This document shows positions 34,580-42,827 of a DNA stretch of 64,000 bases, piece by piece. The stretch is from BS750m-G69 sp964441235 (GTDB lineage Bacteria; Fidelibacterota; UBA2242): the NCBI GenBank assembly GCA_964441235.1, contig CAYTUQ010000008.1:1-64000 (forward strand), in the 5' to 3' direction. How positions within the stretch are numbered: the stretch's first letter is position 1; every line of letters starts with the position of its first letter. Under the pieces are notes generated by a model. The model did not search any database. It saw only the letters and a program-made list of their open reading frames with translations, and was not told the origin of the DNA. The position numbers and the translations under genes are program-made.

Positions 34580-36376
34580 TCACTCTTTGAACGGCTTATA
34601 TTCTTTTCCGGACCATTCCATACCGAGATGGCTGGAAAATTCGAGCATATTTAAGCGAATACCGTGCACGATAATTGACATAGCACATAATAAAATGTTT
34701 AATCCATGTCCTAAAAACAGAATAAATGCAGCAATTAAACCGCTGAAAACATTGTTGATACCACCTCCAATTGCCATATTGTTAAAGCTATACGCTACTA
34801 CAACAGTCGCATACCCTACTGCGAATAAACGCAAATAGGATACAACATCTGAAAATCCGCTAATCACATCTAAAGGCAAACTGCCAAGACTCGAAGCAGC
34901 TCCTTTTAAAATATTTTTTTGTGGATTTGTAAAAAGCATTGCAAGTGTAATCCCTGCTATCATTAGCCATTTTGCAATTGCCGGAAATTCATGTCTCAGA
35001 ACTAGTAAACCGGCAAGAAAGTACAATCCCCAAACAATAGCTACCCATCCAATTTGAGATAATGCTTTCAGCGAATTTCTATTCTTCCATGCAGCTGATA
35101 AATGTGCAACTGTAAGATGTGTCGCACCAATCAAAAAGCATAGATTCATCATGATGTTTTGATTATCATTGAATCCGTGTTTTGATAAGTTAAAACTTGA
35201 TATACCTGGAATGACGAGATGTTTAAATAAAGGCAATTGAGCAATAGCCTCACTTCCGAACCATGTACCACTAAGTATTCCCCATAATACCGTTGCTCCA
35301 CTTAAAACGTACATCAAAATAAAGGGCTCACTCGGAGCAGATGAGAATTTTTTACGTGCTAAAATTGTTAATAAAATAAACAAAGTGCCGTATCCCGCAT
35401 CGCCAATTAACATTCCAAAAAACAGACTAAAAAATATGAGAAACCATATACTGACATCATATTCCTGATAGCCCGGTACTGTTCCCATGAATTTAAAAAT
35501 AGGGTCTATTATTCTTATCCATCCTGGATTTTTTATTAAAGTTGGAACTTCACTTGGGTTATCCGGTTCTTCAAAGACATAGCCCCAACTTTCTTTATCA
35601 GCTTCTTTTTTAATAATGTCAGTAGATTCTTCGGGACAAAAACCCTGTAAATAGCTGATTGGCTCAACATTTCCCATGCCGTATTTTACATTAGCAAATT
35701 CATGTCTTTTCTTTATCTTTTCTTGATATGCTAAAATATCGTTCCGGAATTTTGATAAGTCGCCGATTTTTTTATTTATCTGTGACAGTTCTTTTTCAGT
35801 TGAAGCGATTTTATCTTTCACCGATTCAAAATCATCTAACGGTATTATCTCTTCTTTTAGATCAAGAGTTGAATTTTCTTCTGTTGAAACTAATGCTATA
35901 TAAATTTTGTATTTATCTTTATTTACTACATATATCAACTTGTCTTCAGGTAGTCTTTTCAGATAGCTTTTATCGCTTACATACAATCGTAGGTAAATGC
36001 CGGTGTTTTTTAATTCCTCAATCTCAGACATAGAAACATTACCCCATATCTGAAACCAATTAAGTTTTTCCTTTTCTTCTTCCAACACATTGTTTAGTTG
36101 ATCTTTTTTAGTCGCTAGTGAGATAATATTTCCTACTAATGACTCTATTTTATTAAAATCAATAGAGCGGTCGGATTTCTCTATGTTTTCTAAACCAATT
36201 ATTGACAGACTTTTTTCAATATTATTAAGCTCGGTCTCAATAGAAGTAATATCTTCGGAAACTGGCGGATTAATATTATGAATATGTACCAGACCAAGTT
36301 TTTTTAATTTGTTAAGAGCATCATCTTTATGATATGCACTTACAAAAAGTGTCAATTTTTGCATCTTGACAATCAT
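34580..36376 (-). CDS. ntpI: V-type ATPase subunit I (stator membrane subunit a)
   Basis: 598 residues. Cytoplasmic N-terminal half (1-about 310) with coiled coils, membrane half with about seven helices from about 325. The conserved arginine helix region 'VISGFSDVVSYLRLFAVGYATVVVAY' holds the essential R (SYLRLFAVG) that faces the rotor glutamate. C-terminus 'LSSHLGMEWSGKEYKPF' matches the family ending 'EFYxKFYxGxGxxYxPF'. ATG overlaps the subunit D stop. Standard length for the short bacterial type. The gene that should follow, K, is displaced by an insertion. Confidence 0.93.
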   Translation of the reverse strand: MIVKMQKLTLFVSAYHKDDALNKLKKLGLVHIHNINPPVSEDITSIETELNNIEKSLSIIGLENIEKSDRSIDFNKIESLVGNIISLATKKDQLNNVLEEEKEKLNWFQIWGNVSMSEIEELKNTGIYLRLYVSDKSYLKRLPEDKLIYVVNKDKYKIYIALVSTEENSTLDLKEEIIPLDDFESVKDKIASTEKELSQINKKIGDLSKFRNDILAYQEKIKKRHEFANVKYGMGNVEPISYLQGFCPEESTDIIKKEADKESWGYVFEEPDNPSEVPTLIKNPGWIRIIDPIFKFMGTVPGYQEYDVSIWFLIFFSLFFGMLIGDAGYGTLFILLTILARKKFSSAPSEPFILMYVLSGATVLWGILSGTWFGSEAIAQLPLFKHLVIPGISSFNLSKHGFNDNQNIMMNLCFLIGATHLTVAHLSAAWKNRNSLKALSQIGWVAIVWGLYFLAGLLVLRHEFPAIAKWLMIAGITLAMLFTNPQKNILKGAASSLGSLPLDVISGFSDVVSYLRLFAVGYATVVVAYSFNNMAIGGGINNVFSGLIAAFILFLGHGLNILLCAMSIIVHGIRLNMLEFSSHLGMEWSGKEYKPFKE

Positions 36377-36984
36377 GCAACAGCCAGTTCCTTTTTTTTC
36401 TGAATTTTATTTTTTGCGATTTTACCTCTCACGACTTCTGCAGTTCGTAAATCACCTAAATAAATCTGGATTACTCGAATATTTTCTTTTGATTCAGGTA
36501 TTTTTACTTTTTCGAATAAATTTATTCGCTGAACGGTGATTCTCAGTTCTTCTCTTAAAATCTCCATCTGTTTTTCAAGGATTTTTATGTTTTCTTTGAG
36601 AATTATTTGATTTTTTGAGACTTCAAGGGCTTTATCCACCCAAAGTGGCATTAGAAAAAGATCATAAGAGTTTTCTTCAAATAATACATCTTCAAAAATA
36701 GGAATGTTAATTCCCGCTATATTTCCGGTTGCTGTTTTTATTTCTTTGACACTTAATAAGCTGAATAAATCTATATCTTCGGCAAATACATCTACCCATT
36801 CCGTAATCTCTTTTTCTGCATGTTTTATTTCTTCATTAATAGTTTCGACTTTTCTCCTGATACCTCTTATTTCGTTGATTATTTGTTGTTTTTTTAGCTC
36901 AAGAGTAGGTAGATAACGGTTTAAACGTTTTAAAATCTCTTTTTGCTTTTTAAGTTCGTTTTTTGTTAGCCGGATTTTGGGCAT
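36373..36984 (-). CDS. ntpD: V-type ATPase subunit D (central shaft)
   Basis: 203 residues, almost entirely helical with long coiled coils at both ends (about 1-65 and 115-165), as expected for the rotating central stalk. N-terminus 'KIRLTKNELKKQKEILKRLNRYLPTLELKK' matches the family signature 'TKxELxxLKxxLxxxxRxxxLLKxK'. The ATG sits at the stop of subunit B, and its end overlaps subunit I, so the operon is tightly coupled. Confidence 0.92.
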   Translation of the reverse strand: MPKIRLTKNELKKQKEILKRLNRYLPTLELKKQQIINEIRGIRRKVETINEEIKHAEKEITEWVDVFAEDIDLFSLLSVKEIKTATGNIAGINIPIFEDVLFEENSYDLFLMPLWVDKALEVSKNQIILKENIKILEKQMEILREELRITVQRINLFEKVKIPESKENIRVIQIYLGDLRTAEVVRGKIAKNKIQKKKELAVA

Positions 36985-38285
36985 TAAGAAATTCCCTTTT
37001 GCCAGAATTTGTTAATTAGTTCGGATTTCATGCCTGTTTCTTCGGGATTGAAGCAGTCTGCAAGAATTTTCCAGCCGAGATCGAGAGCATTTTCTAGGGA
37101 AATATTGACTGACAGGTCCATCATTTCCGATTCAAAGAGTTTTCCGTATTTCAATAATTTTTTATCCCATACGTTCATTCTAAAGCCCATGGCTCTCTTT
37201 TCCTCAGTTTCGATGTACTGCGCATATAGCTGGATCATCCCATCCATAATTGCTCTGTGGTCTTCCCGTGTTTTATCGTTTACTTGCTGCTTTAGTCGGC
37301 TCAGTGAGCCAAAGGGTTCAATACGTCCATTTCTTAGATAGAATTGACCTTCTGTTATATAACCGGTATTATCAGGAACCGGATGTGTAACATCATCACC
37401 GGGCATTGTAGTTACTGCTAAAATCGTAACTGATCCGGCACCTTCAAAGTCAATGGCTTTTTCATATCTTGCAGCCAATTGGCTGTATAAATCGCCGGGA
37501 TATCCTCTATTTGACGGAACCTGTTCCATCGTAATTGCAATCTCTTTTAAGGCATCGGCGAAGTTTGTCATGTCAGTAAGAAGAACGAGTACGTTTTTTC
37601 CGTTAAGAGCGAACTTTTCAGCAACGGCTAAACCCAAATCAGGTACCATCAAGCCTTCTACAATTGGATCAGAAGCGGTGTGTACAAAAAATATTGATCT
37701 ACTTAGAGCGCCACCTTCTTCCAGTGTGTTTTTGAAAAACATATACTGATCGTATTTAAGTCCAATTCCTCCTAAAATAATCATGTCTACTTCTGCCTGA
37801 AGAGCAATACGTGCAAGAAGTTCATTATACGGTTCTCCGGAAACAGAAAAAATCGGCAACTTTTGTGATACAACCAACGAATTAAAAACATCAATCATTG
37901 GAATATTAGTCCGAATCATTTTTTTAGGAATAATCCTTTTTGCCGGATTTACTGTAGGACCTGCCACCTGGATTAAGTTGTCTGTTAAAAGAGGACCTTT
38001 ATCCCTTGGTATGCCGCTCCCGTTGAAAATTCTACCGAGCATATTATCTGAAAAAGTAACTCGCATTGGATTTCCTAGAAATCGAACCTCATCATTCGTT
38101 GAGATACCCTGACTGCCAGCAAAAACCTGTAGCGAAACAATATCATTTTCTAACTTAATTACCTGGGCAAGAGATTTACCTCTTTGGGTTGTAATTTCCG
38201 CAAGTTCTTCATAAGCGATGTCAGTTGCTTTAACCGTAATAACATTACCAGTTACGCTTAAAATTTTATTATAAACTTTTCTCAT
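36984..38285 (-). CDS. ntpB: V-type ATPase subunit B
   Basis: 433 residues from the ATG at 38285; a TTG six codons upstream is also open. Non-catalytic nucleotide-binding subunit: 'SDNMLGRIFNGSGIPRDKGP', 'IRTNIPMIDVFNSLVVSQKLPIFSVSG', 'VLVLLTDMTNFADALKEIA', 'RRGYPGDLYSQLAARYEKA'-like segment (NRGYPGDLYSQLA) and 'MPGDDVTHPVPDNTGYITEGQ'. It lacks the Walker A GxGKT, as expected for B. Alternates with A in the catalytic hexamer. Ends 'FWQKGIS'; start overlaps the end of A. Confidence 0.94.
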   Translation of the reverse strand: MRKVYNKILSVTGNVITVKATDIAYEELAEITTQRGKSLAQVIKLENDIVSLQVFAGSQGISTNDEVRFLGNPMRVTFSDNMLGRIFNGSGIPRDKGPLLTDNLIQVAGPTVNPAKRIIPKKMIRTNIPMIDVFNSLVVSQKLPIFSVSGEPYNELLARIALQAEVDMIILGGIGLKYDQYMFFKNTLEEGGALSRSIFFVHTASDPIVEGLMVPDLGLAVAEKFALNGKNVLVLLTDMTNFADALKEIAITMEQVPSNRGYPGDLYSQLAARYEKAIDFEGAGSVTILAVTTMPGDDVTHPVPDNTGYITEGQFYLRNGRIEPFGSLSRLKQQVNDKTREDHRAIMDGMIQLYAQYIETEEKRAMGFRMNVWDKKLLKYGKLFESEMMDLSVNISLENALDLGWKILADCFNPEETGMKSELINKFWQKGIS

Positions 38286-40011
38286 CTTCTGAATATTCCT
38301 CAATCAATTGTGTTATTAATTTTTCCTGGACTTTGAATTTCTCAGTTTTCATATCAATATAGTTCCAGTCAATAAATAGCTGCCTGAGTTTATTAAAAAA
38401 GTGCCTTGCCTCTTGTTTATCTTTAAATGTGAATTTTGTTGTTAGTATTTCATGGACTTTTTTGAAAACGTATGCCTGCCTTTCCGGCGATGTGGCACCA
38501 TCAACTTTATCAAAAGAATTCTGTTGTAAATAAACGCTATCGCAAAATTCTGATTTGAGATATATTTCAAAGTCATCAATTGACGTTCCCTCCTCTCCGA
38601 CAACTAACATCATCTGGTGAACTTCGTTTCCCATAAACAGAATACTTTTAGATTCATCAATTAAATTGTTAGGAATAAAGCTATTATATTTAGACCAGCT
38701 TTCAAGAGGGTGAATTGCCGGATAACGTCGAGCATTTGACCTGTCTCTTGAAAGTCCGTGAAAAGCGCCAACGACTTTCAATGTTGACTGTGTAACAGGC
38801 TCTTCAAAGTTGCCGCCTGCCGGGCTAACAGTACCGCCAATTGTCAAACTTCCAATTTTCCCGTTATTTAATTCGACAAGCCCTGCACGTTCATAAAACT
38901 GTGCTATTCTTGATTCAAGATAAGCTGGAAAAGCTTCTTCACCTGGTATTTCTTCAAGTCTTCCGGATAACTCGCGCATAGCTTGTGCCCATCGAGAAGT
39001 TGAGTCAGCCAGTAAGAGAACATTTAATCCCATCTGTCTGTAATATTCGCCCAAAGTTGCAGCAGTATAAACTGATGCATCCCTTGCTGCAACAGGCATC
39101 GAACTTGTATTACAGATAATAATTGTCCGATCCATGAGATATTTTCCGGTTCGTGGGTCAATTAATTCGGGGAACGTTCTTAGTGTTTCAACAACTTCTC
39201 CTGCACGTTCACCACAAGCAGCAATGATGACGATGTCAGCTTCAGCATATTTACTGGTTACCTGTTGAAGAACGGTTTTTCCGGCTCCAAAAGGTCCGGG
39301 TATACAGTACGTTCCACCTTTTGCAACAGGGAAAAAGGTATCTATAATGCGGGTTTGTGTTATTAATGGTTCGTGTGGAATCATTTTTTCTCTATATGAT
39401 GTAATGGGAATCTTGACAGGCCATTCAAAATACATTTTCAATTCTTTTTCGGAACCACGCTCGTCCTTTATTTTAGCAATTGTTTCTTCCACCGTATAAT
39501 CGCCTTTTGGGACAATGGATTTTATAACATATTCACCTTTGTAATTGAATGGTACAAAAATGTAATGTTTGAAAATTCCTTCGGTAACATAGCCTAATGA
39601 GCTTCCGCCGGTAATAGTATCTCCAACTTTTGCAATTGGCACAAACCCCCATTTTTTTGTAAAATCCAGTGCGTTCATGCTAATTCCGCGCTTCAGAAAA
39701 AAACCATATTTTTGTGCTAATTCATTCAGTGGATTCTGTAATCCATCATAAACCATTCCTAAAATTCCAGGTCCCAGCTGTACTGAAAGCATCTCTCCGG
39801 TAAATTCAACTGAATCTCCAATTTTTAAACCTTTTGTATTTTCGAAAACTTGCATGAATGCATTATTGCCTTGAATTTTGATAACCTCGGATTTCAGTTT
39901 TTCATTGCCGGTTATTGCATATCCCACTTCATTTTGAGTGATATTACCTTCAAGGGCAACTGTGATCATATTGCCATTAATTCCAATTATTTCGCCATTT
40001 TTTTTATTCAT
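38269..40011 (-). CDS. ntpA: V-type ATPase catalytic subunit A
   Basis: 580 residues. Contains the V-type non-homologous insert region (about 110-200), Walker A GPFGAGKT (about 233-240), catalytic glutamate in 'AACGERAGEVVETLRTFPEL', 'DSTSRWAQAMRELSGRLEEIPGEEAFPAYL' and 'SPAGGNFEEPVTQSTLKV'. Hydrolyses or synthesises ATP to drive ion movement through the K ring. Its start overlaps the DUF2764 gene by 4 bp. All catalytic residues intact, so the complex is presumably functional despite the operon interruption. Confidence 0.95.
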   Translation of the reverse strand: MNKKNGEIIGINGNMITVALEGNITQNEVGYAITGNEKLKSEVIKIQGNNAFMQVFENTKGLKIGDSVEFTGEMLSVQLGPGILGMVYDGLQNPLNELAQKYGFFLKRGISMNALDFTKKWGFVPIAKVGDTITGGSSLGYVTEGIFKHYIFVPFNYKGEYVIKSIVPKGDYTVEETIAKIKDERGSEKELKMYFEWPVKIPITSYREKMIPHEPLITQTRIIDTFFPVAKGGTYCIPGPFGAGKTVLQQVTSKYAEADIVIIAACGERAGEVVETLRTFPELIDPRTGKYLMDRTIIICNTSSMPVAARDASVYTAATLGEYYRQMGLNVLLLADSTSRWAQAMRELSGRLEEIPGEEAFPAYLESRIAQFYERAGLVELNNGKIGSLTIGGTVSPAGGNFEEPVTQSTLKVVGAFHGLSRDRSNARRYPAIHPLESWSKYNSFIPNNLIDESKSILFMGNEVHQMMLVVGEEGTSIDDFEIYLKSEFCDSVYLQQNSFDKVDGATSPERQAYVFKKVHEILTTKFTFKDKQEARHFFNKLRQLFIDWNYIDMKTEKFKVQEKLITQLIEEYSEDEKSL

Positions 40012-40505
40012 ATGCCTATTTCTGTAAATTGTTTAAATTTTTCAAGACCTTTTTCTTTGTCAAAACTTTTTATTCTTCTGAGTAATTGAAGTTTCAAATA
40101 ATATAAGATAATGTAATCCAGATCGAAATGATGGTCGCTTTCTTTTTCCTCAATAAAATTCCATCTTAACAGCATGAGATTTTTCTCTACTTGAAGCGGA
40201 TTTCCATCTTTGATAGTAGATACAGGAAAGCTGATAGTTTTGTATTCTTGATTTATTTTTTTTGCTTTTCTCCACTCCATTAAGTCAATACGAAGAAGTT
40301 TTTCGGACCTTTTGTAATCCTTCAATACTATGGGGTCGTCTTTACAAATAGTGGTATCATTTATATCGACTTTTGTTAAAATAGCAAGGTCACGCCGGCT
40401 TAGCCACTTTTCACCTTCTTCAAGGAAATACTCTATTTTCAGGAGTGGCTCTTTGTCGAAAAAAAGCAATGGAAGCTGAGCAACGAAGTAGTAATACTTA
40501 TCCAT
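40008..40505 (-). CDS. DUF2764-family V-ATPase operon protein
   Basis: 165 residues. 'YYYFVAQLPLLFFDKEPLLKIEYFLEEGEKWLS' is the typical start of DUF2764 proteins, found between subunits E and A in chlamydial, spirochaetal and Bacteroidetes V-ATPase operons. Mostly helical, cytosolic. By position it may stand in for the C subunit that couples rotor and membrane ring in other V-ATPases; this is a guess from context. Overlaps E by 8 bp and A by 4 bp. Confidence 0.82.
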   Translation of the reverse strand: MDKYYYFVAQLPLLFFDKEPLLKIEYFLEEGEKWLSRRDLAILTKVDINDTTICKDDPIVLKDYKRSEKLLRIDLMEWRKAKKINQEYKTISFPVSTIKDGNPLQVEKNLMLLRWNFIEEKESDHHFDLDYIILYYLKLQLLRRIKSFDKEKGLEKFKQFTEIGI

Positions 40506-41100
40506 TTTCTCTATCTAGAATTTCTTTGATAGATGGATTTAAGAATTCCCGTAGGAATTCTGATATATTCTGATCTGTAAAATCATAATAAACATTGTTA
40601 CCTTTAGAACCGACACGGAATCCTTTTGAAATCCCACGATCAATTTTAAAAGTAACAGAATTTTTCAGGCTTTCTCTGGTTTTTGACAAAAGTAGATCTT
40701 TCAGTTTGTCTATATCTTTTTCACCAACTAAAAACTCTAATTTTGAATCATCTTTCCAGTTCTCTATCATTTTTGTGATCAAGTCTCTCAGGAATTCAGG
40801 CGATAAGGTTTTTGCTACTTCTCTTTTAAAAACTCTATCAAAAAGTTTTATGATCTTTTCTTTAGTAACAAGGACAGTATCACGCTCTGCCTGTCTTAAA
40901 GCTGATTCTGCATTGGCTTTAATTTTATCAGCATTTTTATTAGCTTCTTCAATAATATCATCTGCGTCTTTCCGGGATTTTACTAATATTGAAGATGCAC
41001 CAAGTTTTGCATTTTCTAATATTTCTTCCGATGACTTTTTTGCTTCTTCGACACCTTCAGTTTTTATTTTCTCTATTAAGTTTTCAAGTTTTATATCCAT
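40498..41100 (-). CDS. ntpE: V-type ATPase subunit E (peripheral stalk)
   Basis: 200 residues, first gene of the V-ATPase operon. Long N-terminal helix rich in Glu/Lys/Ala (about 1-90; 'IKTEGVEEAKKSSEEILENAKLGASSILVKS') followed by a small globular C-terminal domain, the usual E-subunit plan. AGGGGA precedes the ATG. No separate subunit F, C or G gene is visible here, consistent with the minimal bacterial operon type. Promoter expected in the 305-bp gap towards nusB. Confidence 0.86.
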   Translation of the reverse strand: MDIKLENLIEKIKTEGVEEAKKSSEEILENAKLGASSILVKSRKDADDIIEEANKNADKIKANAESALRQAERDTVLVTKEKIIKLFDRVFKREVAKTLSPEFLRDLITKMIENWKDDSKLEFLVGEKDIDKLKDLLLSKTRESLKNSVTFKIDRGISKGFRVGSKGNNVYYDFTDQNISEFLREFLNPSIKEILDRENG

Positions 41101-41405
41101 TAATTAGTCCCCTTTATCATTGTTATAAGGTAAGATTATTGGTAAAGTGTATGCGACCTTCTAATAGGAAATTATTCAAATTTGTTAATTTCATTTTTAT
41201 AATTTGTTATAAGTCAATTTAAAAATATCAAAACTAAACCTGGCGAATGTACCTTTTTTCTTGTGTAAAATCAAGCCTGATGAGAAGAATAGTCAAGAAA
41301 ATTTTTTATTTTAATAAGGTATTTTGCATTATTTTATCTCTAATTATTCTAAAAATATTGTAAATTTGAATAATTGAAAATGTATTCTATGGAGTTTGTT
41401 GAAAA

Positions 41406-41831
41406 ATGAGAGAAAGGCGAGACGCAAGAGAAGCTACCTTACAGGCAATGTATGCTCAGGAACTTTCAGGGGATACGATGCAAGTAGTTGAGTCTGATGT
41501 TATTAACAAATCAGAGATTTCAAGTGAATTAAAGAAATTTGCTATAGAACTTTTTGAATTGTCAACTATACATAAAGAAGAATTAGATAAATATATTAAG
41601 GAAAAATCAAAAAATTGGGATTTTGAACGCATTGCAATTATAGATCGACTTATAATTAGAATGGCGATATGTGAATTTCTATATTTTGATGATATTCCTC
41701 CTAAAGTATCTATTTCAGAGGCTATTGAAATAGCAAAGAAATTTTCTACAGACGATAGTAGCGCTTTCGTAAATGGGATTTTAGATGCTATTCTACATAT
41801 GATTTCAGAAAAAATTTCCAGTAGTAATTAA
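41406..41831 (+). CDS. nusB: transcription antitermination factor NusB
   Basis: 141 residues. 'MRERRDAREATLQAMYAQELSGD' at the start and 'KEKSKNWDFERIAIIDRLIIRMAICEFLYFDDIPPKVSISEAIEIAKKF' followed by 'SSAFVNGILDAIL' at the end are the classic NusB motifs. It binds boxA RNA with NusE/S10 to prevent premature termination in rRNA operons. Complete, normal length; AUG preceded by GGAGTTTGTTGAAAA. Stands alone, divergent from the V-ATPase operon. Confidence 0.95.
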   Translation: MRERRDAREATLQAMYAQELSGDTMQVVESDVINKSEISSELKKFAIELFELSTIHKEELDKYIKEKSKNWDFERIAIIDRLIIRMAICEFLYFDDIPPKVSISEAIEIAKKFSTDDSSAFVNGILDAILHMISEKISSSN

Positions 41832-42272
41832 TTTTCTCAAGTTATGCAAAAAAACTACTTTTTTACAATTGATTATCCCGGTACGCGGGATCAAAAGGCA
41901 TTAACCACTTCTTTTCCTCCGGCAGCTGCCAGAAGGGGAGAGGGGAGTAAATTAAAAAGAACAGCTAATGACTGAAGTTTTTAATAGAAAAATAAAAAGG
42001 AGAAAAGCACTAAGAAAGAAATATGTCAGAGACTAAAGTGTTATACGCAATTGCTCAATGCAAAATGAAAATTGTAAATTGAAAAATGCAAAATGAAAGA
42101 AATAATCTTTCGGAGCGATTATTAAATTTCGCTGCTGAAGTTATCAAGCTATTTGTTAAACTCAACAAAACTGCTGTTGGACGTCATATTGGAGGGCAAT
42201 TAACACGTGCATTGACATCAGCAGGCGCAAATTATGAAGAGGCTTGCGGCGCTGAAAGTCGTGCTGATTTCA

Positions 42273-42378
42273 TTTACCCCGTTAGATAAATACATGTTAT
42301 ATTGGACTATAAAATGATTAAAATAGAATTGTTTAAAACAATTCACTGTTGTATCAGAGGAATATCTCACGGGGTGAA
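42273..42378. mobile_element. MITE-like inverted-repeat element, copy A
   Basis: TTTACCCCGTTAGATA (42273-42288) and TATCTCACGGGGTGAA (42363-42378) are imperfect inverted repeats (14/16). The element interrupts a four-helix-bundle gene after codon 59. A second copy with the same ends lies at 42619-42686. No coding capacity. Confidence 0.65.
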
Positions 42379-42397
42379 TAAATTGCAGATAGTATTG

Positions 42398-42420
42398 TTC
42401 CGTAGGAATCCCTTGCGGGA
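42398..42420. repeat. 23-bp palindromic insertion inside a gene
   Basis: TTCCGTAGGAATCCCTTGCGG plus two bases; deleting it restores the conserved protein sequence on both sides. Shows that the short palindrome family can insert precisely into coding DNA. Confidence 0.75.
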
Positions 42421-42567
42421 AAAGAATTACGAGAGTCGCTTTATTGGTTACGTTTAATAAGAAAAACGAATCTGATTTCATGCCCAGCTTTGGAGAAGAT
42501 TATCCAGGAAGCTAAAGAACTGACTAATATTATTGCTAAATCGATAGTCACAGCGAAGAATAAATAA

Positions 42568-42827
42568 TTTTGTCTGTCTGCGTCCGCAGGACAGGCAGGC
42601 AATTTGCATTTTGATATTTTTACCCTGTTAGATAAGGATTTATTTGGCTTGTCTATGGGTAATACAGAGCTTTCTAACAGGGTGAATTTTTCATTGAGGT
42701 TTGCGAAAAAGAACGCATCGGCGTATAACAGAATGTTTGCGACGCTTCGCGAAGTCCCGACAGGTCGGCACTTCGCAAACACGCAAACCGAGAAATATTA
42801 ATAAATGAGTAATTTCAAGGTGAAAAG
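42568..42827. other. intergenic palindrome field upstream of secA
   Basis: No gene. Holds a CTGTCTGCGTCCGCAGGACAG palindrome (about 42573-42599), the MITE-like copy B, and a hairpin with GTTTGCG...GAAGTCCCGAC / GTCGGCACTTCGCAAAC near 42735-42782. The secA ribosome-binding site AAGGTGA is at the right end. Confidence 0.5.
42619..42686. mobile_element. MITE-like inverted-repeat element, copy B
   Basis: TTTACCCTGTTAGATA (42619-42634) and TTTCTAACAGGGTGAA (42671-42686), 14/16 inverted match, the same ends as copy A but a different, shorter centre (68 bp in all). Confidence 0.6.

Larger units (their letters stand above)
42086..42567 (+). pseudogene. four-helix-bundle (S23/IVP-like) gene broken by two small insertions
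   Basis: The first 59 codons give a standard N-terminal half (NNLSERLLNFAAEVIKLFVK ... GANYEEACGAESRADFI). The C-terminal half resumes further on as KLQIVL and then, in another frame, 'KELRESLYWLRLIRKTNLIS...AKSIVTAKNK' ending at 42567. Between them lie an inverted-repeat element (42273-42378) and a 23-bp palindrome (42398-42420); removing the 23 bp restores the frame GTA TTG AAA GAA TTA CGA. The product would be a small RNA-associated helical protein of the type encoded in 23S rRNA intervening sequences. Leader DNA (42047-42085) is the reiterated CAAAATGAAAATTG type. Confidence 0.75.

Noticed and set aside
37009..37341. Opposite-strand frames inside V-ATPase, secA and permease genes
   Set aside because: They overlap clearly conserved genes, lack ribosome-binding sites and have shadow-like composition.
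42735..42782. Second attC-like site upstream of secA
   Set aside because: A strong hairpin exists, but no core-site match at both ends and no cassette-like gene beside it.
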